NCBI RefSeq assembly: GCF_047638075.1
Contig: NZ_JBLJBV010000054.1
Span: 1 to 21,965 of the forward strand
Direction: 5' to 3'
Length of the DNA: 21,965 nt
Source: UBA6197 sp047638075
GTDB lineage: Bacteria; Pseudomonadota; Alphaproteobacteria; Rhodobacterales; Rhodobacteraceae
The first letter of the stretch is position 1. Every line of letters begins with the position of its first letter. Both the position numbers and the translations under genes were made by a program. Below the pieces are notes generated by a model that did no database searches, had not been told where the DNA came from, and saw nothing but the letters and a program-made list of their open reading frames with translations. This document shows positions 7,505 to 14,824 of this stretch, piece by piece.

Positions 7505-8242
7505 ATGACACATGATGACCGCAAGGTGATGGTTCTGACCGGGGCAAGCCGTGGAATTGGCCACGCCACAGTGCAACGATTCGCACATGAGGGGTGGCGG
7601 ATCATTACCTGTTCACGCGAACCTTTCCCCCAAAAATGCCCTTGGGGTGGTGGCCAAGAGGACCATATCCAACTGGACCTGTCCGACCCGTCAAAAACGA
7701 TTGCAGCGATTGAAACGATCCGCGCCAAGCTGCCCGGCCGCCTGAACGCACTGGTCAATAACGCAGGTATTTCGCCCAAGGGCCCCGGTGGCAGCCGTTT
7801 GAATACACTGGACACAGACTTGCGTGCCTGGGGGCAGGTATTTCATGTCAATTTCTTTGCCTCTATCGTGCTGGCGCGTGGGCTGCGGGCAGAGCTTTCT
7901 GCGGCCCGTGGCTCGGTCGTCAATGTCACGTCGATTGCGGGAAGCCGGGTGCATCCGTTCGCGGGCGCGGCCTATTCGACGTCAAAGGCGGCGCTCAAGG
8001 CACTGACGCGTGAAATGGCGCATGATTTTGGCCCGATGGGGGTGCGCGTCAACGCCATCGCGCCGGGCGAGATTGAAACCTCAATCCTGTCGCCGGGCAC
8101 CGAAAAAATCGTTGAGAACTTGCCGCTGCGCCGCCTTGGTCAGCCCAGCGAGGTAGCGGATGTGATTTGGTTTTTATGCTCAGATCAATCGAGCTACGTC
8201 ACCGGCACCGAAATCGAGGTGAATGCCGGGCAGCATGTCTGA
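7505..8242 (+). CDS. Short-chain dehydrogenase/reductase (SDR), classical type
   Basis: This 245-residue protein is a classical SDR oxidoreductase: the NAD(P)-binding TGASRGIG (residues 12-19), NNAG (85-88), the conserved Asn in HVNFF (N116), the catalytic Ser in VTSIAGS (S143) and YSTSK (Y157, K161), followed by the VNAIAPGEIETSI segment and the ending VTGTEIEVNAGQHV. SDRs of this kind oxidise or reduce hydroxyl/keto groups; the substrate cannot be told. GGGGGCT lies just before the ATG as the ribosome binding site. The insert between residues 40 and 52 (PFPQKCPWGGGQ) is slightly unusual. It is transcribed away from argB and towards engB. Confidence 0.92.
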   Translation: MTHDDRKVMVLTGASRGIGHATVQRFAHEGWRIITCSREPFPQKCPWGGGQEDHIQLDLSDPSKTIAAIETIRAKLPGRLNALVNNAGISPKGPGGSRLNTLDTDLRAWGQVFHVNFFASIVLARGLRAELSAARGSVVNVTSIAGSRVHPFAGAAYSTSKAALKALTREMAHDFGPMGVRVNAIAPGEIETSILSPGTEKIVENLPLRRLGQPSEVADVIWFLCSDQSSYVTGTEIEVNAGQHV

Positions 8243-8281
8243 ATTCCCTGAGGTCGGGGGCCTTGAATGCGCCCCACCGGC

Positions 8282-8932
8282 CTAGCTAAGCGTGGCGATG
8301 ATGGCGCGAAGCGTTTCGATCCCTTCGCCCTTTTCGGAAGAGGTCACGATAATCTCAGGGTAGGCCGCCGGGTGTTTCGCCAGCGCTCCGCGAACTTGCG
8401 CCAGTATCTTTTCACGTTCCGAGGCGCTGACCTTGTCAGCCTTGGTCATGACCACCTGAAAGGTGACCGCCGACCTGTCCAACAGGGTCAGAATCTCGTC
8501 GTCGACCGCCTTGATGCCATGGCGCGTATCAATCAACACGAAGGCCCGGCGCAGGGTTGAGCGGCCCGAAAGATAGGACTTGAGCAACCGCTGCCATTTG
8601 GCGACCACGGCAACGGGTGCTTCGGCATAGCCATAACCGGGCAAATCGACAAGATAGCGATCAGCGGCGGTGAAATAGTTGATCTCTTGCGTCCGACCTG
8701 GGGTGTTTGAGGCGCGAGCAAGGTTTTTACGGTTAGTCAACGCGTTGATCAGGCTAGATTTTCCAACATTGGAACGGCCAGCAAAGCAAACCTCCAACCG
8801 GTCTGCGGGGGGCAGGCCGTCCATTGCCACAACGCCTTTGACAAAATCCACGGCGCCCGCGAACATCAACCGCCCTTTTTCGCGGGCGTCAAATTCCGGC
8901 TCAGGGGCAAGTAGGAATTCCATCTGCATCAT
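8282..8932 (-). CDS. engB: Ribosome biogenesis GTPase YihA/YsxC (EngB)
   Basis: EngB is a TRAFAC-class GTPase needed for assembly of the large ribosomal subunit. The 216-residue product shows all five G motifs: GRSNVGKS (52-59), the G2 Thr in PGRTQE (T81), DLPGYG (96-101), TKAD (163-166) and TSSEKGEG (198-204 region). The N-terminal extension before the G domain (FDAREKGRLMFAGAVDFVKG) is typical of alphaproteobacterial EngB. Two ATGs stand in tandem (8932 and 8929) behind GAGG; the second has the better spacing. It follows yidC on the same strand after 191 bp and ends convergently with the SDR gene, 39 bp apart. Confidence 0.96.
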   Translation of the reverse strand: MMQMEFLLAPEPEFDAREKGRLMFAGAVDFVKGVVAMDGLPPADRLEVCFAGRSNVGKSSLINALTNRKNLARASNTPGRTQEINYFTAADRYLVDLPGYGYAEAPVAVVAKWQRLLKSYLSGRSTLRRAFVLIDTRHGIKAVDDEILTLLDRSAVTFQVVMTKADKVSASEREKILAQVRGALAKHPAAYPEIIVTSSEKGEGIETLRAIIATLS

Positions 8933-9050
8933 AGCACCTCAATTATATCACCCGTTGCAGTGTTACCGCGTTCCATCCCTTCGGCATATGTCCGAAGCAA
9001 TGTGGCCGCTGACCGAAGGTTGCGTCTTGGCCCGCCGGCGCTCAAAACCC

Positions 9051-9081
9051 AACGCGCGCCCGCAAATTTGGGGCGCGCGTT
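9051..9081. terminator. GC-rich hairpin downstream of yidC
   Basis: AACGCGCGCCC (9051-9061) and GGGCGCGCGTT (9071-9081) form an 11-bp perfect stem with a 9-nt loop. It lies 43 bp beyond the yidC stop. In the yidC direction the stem is followed by GGGTTTTG, a weak U tract; in the plus direction TTTTC is better placed. It may end or attenuate transcription between yidC and engB. Confidence 0.45.
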
Positions 9082-9123
9082 TTCATTATGGCCGCACCGC
9101 AATCGCGGCCTGCGCGCGACAGG

Positions 9124-10944
9124 TCACTTTTTCGGTGTTTCAGCCGATTTCTTGCGTCTGAACCCATCACGAATGTTGCCGAAAATGTCGGGCCGTTTGT
9201 GGTGCATCGACATGATCGTGTACTGCTGGAGGAACGTGATGGTGTTGTTGGCGATCCAGTAGAGCACCAGACCCGAGGCAAACCGACCCAGCATGAACAT
9301 GAATACCCACGGCATCCAGGTGAAGATCATCGCCTGCGTCGGGTCGGTCGGTTGCGGATTCAGCTTTTGCTGCAGCCACATCGAAATACCCAACAAGATA
9401 GGCAGGACGCCCAGCGACAGAATGAACAGCAGCGAGTCTGGCTCTGGTCTGGCATATGGAAGCAGGCCAAAGAGGTTGAGGATTGATGAAGGGTCAGGCG
9501 CTGAAAGGTCCTTGATCCAGCCAAACCACGGGGCGTGGCGCAGTTCGATTGTAACGAAGATCACCTTGTAAAGCGAAAAGAAGATCGGAACCTGAAGCAG
9601 AACCGGCAGGCAACCCGCAGCGGGGTTGACCTTTTCGCGCTTGTAGAGCGCCATCATTTCCTGCTGCATTTTGGCTTTGTCGTCACCAACGCGCGCCTTT
9701 AGCGCCTCCATCTCGGGTTGAAGCTCTTTCATCTTCGCCATCGAGATGTAAGACTTTCGGGCCAATGGGAAAACAAGCGCCTTGATCGTTATGGTCAGCG
9801 CGATAATCGCCCATCCCATATTGCCAATCAGCCCATGCAGCGTGTGCAGCAGCCAGAACATGGGTTTGGTAATAAAGAAAAACCAACCCCAGTCGATCGA
9901 ATCGACAAAACCCTTGATACCGGCGCTGGTCTCGTATTTCTTGATGGTTTCCCATTCCTTGGCGCCCGCAAACAGCCGCGTCGCCACGTCAGCACTTTGA
10001 CCCGCTGCAACTTCCATCACCGGAAGCCGCGCCTCGGTCTGATAAATGTCAGCCGTCGGGGCGTATTTTATCACCGAGGTGAATGGTTGCCCGGATTCTG
10101 GTGCAAGGGTGGTCATCCAGTATTTATCGGTAAAACCAACCCAGCCATCCTGGGTAACATCGACAACATCCGCCAGGCCCTCGCGCTCCAACGGCGCCAG
10201 ATCGACGATATTCTTGTATTTGGTTTCTTGCAATTTGCCATCCGACATCCGCACAGCGCCTTCGTGCAGAACGTAATAGTTCTGCGTGTCAGGTTTGCCT
10301 TGCCGTGCAACGATCCCATAAGGAGCGAGCCGAACGGCAGCATCGGTGGTGTTGTCAACCGACTGTTCGATGGTGAACAGGTAATTTTGGTCAACCGAGA
10401 TTGTTCGGTGAAAAACGAGCCCGGCACCATTGTCCCATTTCAGGGAAATCGGCGTCTTCGGGGTCAACGTCGTGCCACTTTCAACTTGCCAAAGTGTTTT
10501 CGGTCCCGGAACCGCCGCTGGATCCAGGTCCCCGGCGGGTAGCCACCCGTAAACGGCGTAGTAGGGCTTTTCCGCCGACAGATCGGTACCACCGGCTGGC
10601 GCCAAAAGGCGCACCAAGCCGGATTTTGGATCTAGCGTTTGATGATAGTCCTTCAGTGACAAATCATCGATCCGCCCACCCAGCAGGGAAATCGACCCAA
10701 CAAGACGCGGGGTTTCGATCGTCATGCGTGGTGCGGCAGCAACCTCAGCACCAGTGCTGTCAGGTTGGGCCGGCGACAGGGGCTCTGCCGTTGTGGGCTG
10801 CACGGTGCTGGCGGGCTGACTGATCGTAACAGGAGCCTCATCGATGGGCGCAACCTCTGGCGGGGAGAAAAGCGTATACCAGACCAAGATCACCAGAAAG
10901 GAGAGCACGGTCGCGAGAATGAGATTCTTGTTTTGATCTTCCAT
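9124..10944 (-). CDS. yidC: Membrane protein insertase YidC/Oxa1
   Basis: YidC inserts and folds inner-membrane proteins alone or with SecYEG. I start it at ATG 10944 (MEDQNKNLILATVLSFLVIL), giving 606 residues; longer open sequence upstream lacks family character. It has an N-terminal membrane segment (about 7-25), a periplasmic P1 domain (about 75-345), then the conserved 60KD_IMP/Oxa1 core with membrane segments near 358-395, 445-468, 503-523 and 540-575. The cytoplasmic loop SMAKMKELQPEMEALKARVG is present; Lys388 sits where E. coli has the hydrophilic-groove Arg. The C-terminus is basic (FRRKKSAETPKK). A Pro/Thr-rich linker fills residues 30-70. The gene follows the GGDEF/EAL gene after 227 bp and precedes engB, within the usual rpmH-to-yidC block. 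Confidence 0.97.
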   Translation of the reverse strand: MEDQNKNLILATVLSFLVILVWYTLFSPPEVAPIDEAPVTISQPASTVQPTTAEPLSPAQPDSTGAEVAAAPRMTIETPRLVGSISLLGGRIDDLSLKDYHQTLDPKSGLVRLLAPAGGTDLSAEKPYYAVYGWLPAGDLDPAAVPGPKTLWQVESGTTLTPKTPISLKWDNGAGLVFHRTISVDQNYLFTIEQSVDNTTDAAVRLAPYGIVARQGKPDTQNYYVLHEGAVRMSDGKLQETKYKNIVDLAPLEREGLADVVDVTQDGWVGFTDKYWMTTLAPESGQPFTSVIKYAPTADIYQTEARLPVMEVAAGQSADVATRLFAGAKEWETIKKYETSAGIKGFVDSIDWGWFFFITKPMFWLLHTLHGLIGNMGWAIIALTITIKALVFPLARKSYISMAKMKELQPEMEALKARVGDDKAKMQQEMMALYKREKVNPAAGCLPVLLQVPIFFSLYKVIFVTIELRHAPWFGWIKDLSAPDPSSILNLFGLLPYARPEPDSLLFILSLGVLPILLGISMWLQQKLNPQPTDPTQAMIFTWMPWVFMFMLGRFASGLVLYWIANNTITFLQQYTIMSMHHKRPDIFGNIRDGFRRKKSAETPKK

Positions 10945-11171
10945 CTGGAAAGTCCACCAACCTGTTCCGGGGATGGGGTGGTTCAACAGAAGGGGCAAGG
11001 AAAGGTCAAGCAGTTTTACCCCCGGCAGCAACAGGTATCGACTGTTTTGGACGTATTGATGGGTTACAGGGCGATCAAAGCCTGTCCGTCGCGCCGCGAA
11101 CTGACGGGCATGCGGCGCCCTAGATATCTAAAGGGGGCCCCGGTTTGACCTGACCTTTCCCACGAAACGTA
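10945..11171. other. Intergenic gap between the GGDEF/EAL gene and yidC
   Basis: This 227-bp stretch has no credible gene. It contains an inverted repeat GCGCCGC (11091-11097) / GCGGCGC (11112-11118) with a 14-nt loop and a small palindrome TAGATATCTA (11121-11130). Neither has a following T tract. Given its length, a separate yidC promoter is likely, but I do not see a clear one. Confidence 0.35.
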
Positions 11172-12683
11172 TCACCGCTTGCGTTCACGCCCCATACGCG
11201 GGGTCGCATCAAGTTTTTTATTGTGTCTTTGCAGCCAACTGATGGTCTCATCATAAGGCATGGGGCGGGCGATTGCAGGGCCCAAGACATGGTCACACCC
11301 CAATTGCGCCAGTATGGCGTGCTCTCCTATAGTGGCGACCTCCTCTGCTATGGTGTCGACACCTATGCCCGCGGCCATTGACAAAATAGCGGCGACCAAC
11401 CGTTGCTGCTCGGGGTCAGTATCCACTCGTGTCACAAAACTGCGATCAAGGCGAACCTGTTTTGCGGCTGTCCGGCGGATGGATGTCATGGAGATAGGTC
11501 CTTCACCAAATCCGGCCAGTTCGATGTGGACCCCCATTTGCGCGCAGGTAGACAAATTGAGGGCCACAATGTCGTGATCCAATTGCCCGGCAATCTTCTG
11601 GGTTATCACCAGTCGTAACCGATCTGCTGGCACATCAAACCGGTCCAGTTGCCAACGCAGCCATTCTGGTAATTTCGGGTTCAACAATTGTTCGGTCGTG
11701 ACATGAATGGAGACAGCGCCGATTGCCACCCCGGCACTGTCCCAGCCGCGAATCGCGCTAAAGGTATTGTATAGCATCACCTCCATCAGCCGCTGTGCGA
11801 TACCGGCAGCCTCTATTACAGGGCTGATGTCAGGCTCGTGCAGCAGGCCGCGTTCGGGATGCAGCCAGCAGGGCACCACCTGAAAACCCGACACCTTGCC
11901 AGTATCTGTCGACAGCTGCGGCTGAAAATGGGCCACTATGGTACCATCTTCCAACGCCGCAGCGACCTCGGATGACAGTGTGCTGTGCGCTTGGGTCGCC
12001 TTTTGTAGCTCTGTCGAATAGGCGCGGATTGCACTGGGCGGATTGTGCGCGGCATCGTCTGCGGCGGTGATTGCAGCATGCAGCATTGCTTCGCCGGTGC
12101 GTTCGGGGGTGCGGCTGATCAGGCAAAACCCAATATGGGTAGTGACATGGATTGTGCGCATATCGACGGAAAGCGGTGCTTCGGTGGCAGATTGGAGGCG
12201 TGCGGCAAGCTGAATCATGCTTTCCAGATCAGGTCGCACTGTAGGCTTCAGCACGATTGCAAACCGTGCACCATCAAGCCGGGTTATGACATCGGCATCA
12301 CGCAAGGCACCGCGAATCCGGTCAGCGGTACGGCGCAGGATTTCATCAGTATCGGCAATTCTGTCTGGCTGATCTATTCCCAGAACCAGAGCTGCCGTGC
12401 CGCGGCCCGTGTCCGGGGTTTCTGCCAGCGCGCGGTGCAATGCCGCGACGGCATGGCTGCGCAACGGCAGGCCAGTTGCACCATCGCGGCCGGGTTCTTC
12501 TACATTATTCATCCTGTGTATGGGACGGGTCATCCAGCCGACGGCCAAAGCCAGGGCAACAATCAACAGCATCGCCTCTGGGCCAAACCAAAAAAGTGCC
12601 AACCCGATTGCGGGCGCAAACACCAGAATTTCTGGCCTGACTGCCCCTGTAAAATGCCTGTCCCGGCCTGATTGCTGCGCCAT
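11172..12683 (-). CDS. GGDEF/EAL-domain protein, degenerate in both domains, membrane-anchored
   Basis: The 503-residue product has two hydrophobic segments (about 18-34 and 36-52), a GGDEF-like domain (about 65-225) and an EAL-like domain (about 235-490). GGDEF enzymes make and EAL enzymes degrade cyclic di-GMP. Here the GGDEF signature is RLDGARF (135-141). The EAL signature is GFQVV (266-270), and other EAL catalytic positions also differ: the SVN-type Asn is H in SIHVT (327), the E-x-TE motif is VITQ (359-362), DDFG is AGFG (390-393) and AEGVET is AEEVAT (446-451). The fold is still recognisable (HFQPQLSTDTG, LGCDHVLGPAIARPMP). I infer loss of both activities and a role as a c-di-GMP or protein-binding regulator. 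AGAGGG sits seven bases before the ATG. It lies between ttcA and yidC, a place not usually occupied by such a gene. Confidence 0.87.
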   Translation of the reverse strand: MAQQSGRDRHFTGAVRPEILVFAPAIGLALFWFGPEAMLLIVALALAVGWMTRPIHRMNNVEEPGRDGATGLPLRSHAVAALHRALAETPDTGRGTAALVLGIDQPDRIADTDEILRRTADRIRGALRDADVITRLDGARFAIVLKPTVRPDLESMIQLAARLQSATEAPLSVDMRTIHVTTHIGFCLISRTPERTGEAMLHAAITAADDAAHNPPSAIRAYSTELQKATQAHSTLSSEVAAALEDGTIVAHFQPQLSTDTGKVSGFQVVPCWLHPERGLLHEPDISPVIEAAGIAQRLMEVMLYNTFSAIRGWDSAGVAIGAVSIHVTTEQLLNPKLPEWLRWQLDRFDVPADRLRLVITQKIAGQLDHDIVALNLSTCAQMGVHIELAGFGEGPISMTSIRRTAAKQVRLDRSFVTRVDTDPEQQRLVAAILSMAAGIGVDTIAEEVATIGEHAILAQLGCDHVLGPAIARPMPYDETISWLQRHNKKLDATPRMGRERKR

Positions 12684-12752
12684 TTGGATACCCTCTTTGA
12701 AGGCGAAAACCGCCGTCAGTAAGTAAAGTAGGCTGCAATTCTGTGTGAGCGG

Positions 12753-13634
12753 TTAATCCCGATCGCGCAACTTGGGGGGTATTTTGTTCAAATCCGCCGG
12801 ATTATCTGAAACAGCGCGCATCAGCCCGGCAAAATCGAACAGGCTCGGGTCCGGCAAATGTGAGGGGCGGGCGTTCATCAGCGCGCGGAACATGATCTGA
12901 CGTCGGCCGGGGCTGCGCGCTTCCCACCCGTCAAGAATTGCCTTTACCTGCTGGCGTTGTAACCCGTCCTGACTGCCGCACAGATCGCACGGAATGATCG
13001 GATAGTTCATCGCGCGGGCAAATTTTTCACAGTCGGCCTCGGCCACAAATGCCAGAGGGCGGTAGAGGAACAGGTCGCCATCCTCATTCAGCAATTTAGG
13101 CGGCATTGTCGCCAGACGCCCGCCGTGAAACAGATTCATGAAAAAGGTTTCAAGAATATCGTCACGATGATGCCCCAGAACCACCGCCGAGCACCCCTCT
13201 TCGCGCGCGATCCGGTAGAGGTTGCCGCGGCGCAAGCGTGAACACAGGCTGCAAAAGGTACGGCCCTGCGGGATCTTGTCGACGACGATGGAATAGGTGT
13301 CCTTGTATTCGATGCGGTTGGCAACGCCTGTCCGGGCCAGAAACTCCGGCAGGACAGTGGCGGGAAACCCCGGCTGGCCCTGATCAAGGTTGCAGGCCAG
13401 CAGATCCACCGGCAACAGCCCGCGCCACTGTAATTCGTGCAAGATCGCCAGCAGGGTATAGCTGTCTTTTCCGCCCGAAAGGCAGACCAGCCAGCGGGCG
13501 CCGCGTTCGATCATGCCATAGGTTTCGATGGCGTCGCGGACCTGGCGCACGATGCGTTTGCGCAGCTTTTTGAACTCGGTCGAGGTGGGGGCGCCCTGAA
13601 ACAGCGGGTGAATGTCGTCGGCGTCATCCAGCAT
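12753..13634 (-). CDS. ttcA: tRNA 2-thiocytidine(32) synthetase TtcA
   Basis: TtcA is an Fe-S-dependent ATPase that thiolates cytidine 32 of certain tRNAs. The 293-residue protein has the PP-loop SGGKDS (53-58), the CSLC pair (C128, C131) and the third cluster ligand in CDLCGSQ (C216), as well as GHHRDDILETFFMNLFHGG, all diagnostic for TtcA. Length is normal for the family. Its ATG lies inside the 3' end of yidD with an 11-bp overlap, so it is probably translated from the rpmH-rnpA-yidD transcript. tRNA substrates include tRNA-Arg species in enteric bacteria; a tRNA-Arg gene is in this window, but no link is implied beyond that. Confidence 0.95.
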   Translation of the reverse strand: MLDDADDIHPLFQGAPTSTEFKKLRKRIVRQVRDAIETYGMIERGARWLVCLSGGKDSYTLLAILHELQWRGLLPVDLLACNLDQGQPGFPATVLPEFLARTGVANRIEYKDTYSIVVDKIPQGRTFCSLCSRLRRGNLYRIAREEGCSAVVLGHHRDDILETFFMNLFHGGRLATMPPKLLNEDGDLFLYRPLAFVAEADCEKFARAMNYPIIPCDLCGSQDGLQRQQVKAILDGWEARSPGRRQIMFRALMNARPSHLPDPSLFDFAGLMRAVSDNPADLNKIPPKLRDRD

Positions 13635-13869
13635 CGTCTTGTCCTTTCACGGGGGGCACCGGGTCGTAGCCATGCCCGCCCCAAGGATGGCAACGACAGA
13701 TTCGATGCGCGGCAAGATAGCCGCCCTTTATCCCGCCATGCTTTTCCAGCGCCTCAAGCGCATAGGCGCTACAGGTGGGCTGATAGCGGCAGCCATTTCC
13801 GACCCAGGGGCTAAGCACAAGGCGATAGCCACGAACGGGCAGCGCGAGAATATGGGCAAGCGGGGTCAT
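13624..13869 (-). CDS. yidD: Membrane protein insertion efficiency factor YidD
   Basis: This 81-residue protein matches YidD (DUF37/haemolytic domain): RGYRLVLSPWVGNGCRYQPT, CSAYALEALEKHG and CRCHPWGGHGYDPVP. YidD is a small inner-membrane-associated protein that helps YidC-dependent insertion. Its ATG overlaps the rnpA stop as ATGA (13869-13866) and its end overlaps ttcA by 11 bp, so all three are translationally coupled. Confidence 0.95.
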   Translation of the reverse strand: MTPLAHILALPVRGYRLVLSPWVGNGCRYQPTCSAYALEALEKHGGIKGGYLAAHRICRCHPWGGHGYDPVPPVKGQDDAG

Positions 13870-14339
13870 TTGCGGGCTGTATGTTGCTGTTTTTGGTGGG
13901 GCGAGGCGCTGTGGACCTGCCCCAGGGCGCGGGTCAGGTCCACCAGCATCTGGGCAAAGTCACGCGTTGCGGTGGTCTCGGCACGGCCGACCAGAACGTA
14001 GTCCCAGCCCGGGCGTGCGGCCTGCGGCAGCACCTGTTGCGCCAAGGCGCGCAAGCGGCGTTTGGCACGGTTGCGGGCAACCGCGTTGCCAACCTTTTTG
14101 GAACAGGTAAAGCCGATGCGCACCAGATCCGGGCGCGCAGGCTCACCCTCGCGCCGGGGACGGGCTTGCAGCAAAAAACCCGGCGTGCCTTGGCGCCGGG
14201 CCTGCGCTGCGCGCAAAAAATCAGCGCGTTTGGCAATAACCTCAACCCTGAGGGTTGGGGTCGGGCAAACGGAAACCGCCGGTGCGCTGCCCGGTTCTTG
14301 ACCCATGGGGCCAGTCGCGGGAGCCTCCGGCGGTGTCAT
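13866..14339 (-). CDS. rnpA: Ribonuclease P protein component
   Basis: RnpA binds the RNase P RNA and helps process the 5' ends of tRNAs. The signature RIGFTCSKKVGNAVARNR followed by AKRRLR lies at residues 74-97. At 157 residues it is longer than the usual 110-130: a Pro/Gly/Ala-rich stretch of about 30 residues precedes the conserved LRVEVIAKRADFLRAAQ. The start ATG 14339 has AGTAGG seven bases upstream. An internal start further in would shorten the tail, but no in-frame ATG after residue 12 precedes the conserved part. It begins 17 bp after the rpmH stop, the classic rpmH-rnpA pair. Confidence 0.95.
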   Translation of the reverse strand: MTPPEAPATGPMGQEPGSAPAVSVCPTPTLRVEVIAKRADFLRAAQARRQGTPGFLLQARPRREGEPARPDLVRIGFTCSKKVGNAVARNRAKRRLRALAQQVLPQAARPGWDYVLVGRAETTATRDFAQMLVDLTRALGQVHSASPHQKQQHTARK

Positions 14340-14356
14340 GCCGTTTGCCTACTGGC

Positions 14357-14491
14357 TTACGCCGAAAGCTTCGAGCGGCCCTTTGCGCGGCGGGCGTTCA
14401 ACACACGACGACCACCTTTGGTGGCCATACGCGCGCGGAACCCGTGACGGCGGGCGCGAACGAGGTTCGACGGCTGGAACGTGCGTTTCAT
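14357..14491 (-). CDS. rpmH: 50S ribosomal protein L34
   Basis: The 44-residue protein begins MKRTFQPSNLVRARRHGFRA and ends RRAKGRSKLSA, a full-length L34. GAGAAG lies just before ATG 14491. It is the first gene of the rpmH-rnpA-yidD-ttcA cluster and has a good promoter about 70 bp upstream. Confidence 0.98.
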   Translation of the reverse strand: MKRTFQPSNLVRARRHGFRARMATKGGRRVLNARRAKGRSKLSA

Positions 14492-14559
14492 CGCTTCTTC
14501 TCCGGTATCAGGCACCCGCAAACCTACGGATTCGAGCGCCGCTGTCATTCGAAGCCCGG

Positions 14560-14588
14560 TCTTTAGTCGGGCTTGGGCGGCAAGTCAA
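14560..14588 (-). promoter_or_regulatory. Promoter of the rpmH cluster
   Basis: On the minus strand TTGACT (14588-14583) and TAAAGA (14565-14560) are exactly 17 bp apart, a strong sigma70-type match, about 70 bp upstream of the rpmH ATG. It would drive rpmH, rnpA, yidD and ttcA. Confidence 0.6.
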
Positions 14589-14824
14589 TTCACTGCAGGT
14601 ATTTTTTCGCCCTGTCTATCTGCCCCTTGCCCCCATCTCGGCACGATACCGGATAAACGTCCAAACATGGATAATACAGGGACGAATCATCATCCGGGTT
14701 TTTCTCAAGATGATTTCGAATCTTTCGATGCCCAGCTATTTTTCCGCTGAAGGGTTTGGTAAACCTGAATAACGTGGCAGCCACGGGGGCCCGCCCGGTC
14801 CCCGGCAGACGCGATGGGTGGGGC

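Noticed and set aside
9718..10542. 274-residue open frame on the plus strand
   Set aside because: It is antisense to yidC, which is a clear full-length gene; composition is that of a shadow frame.
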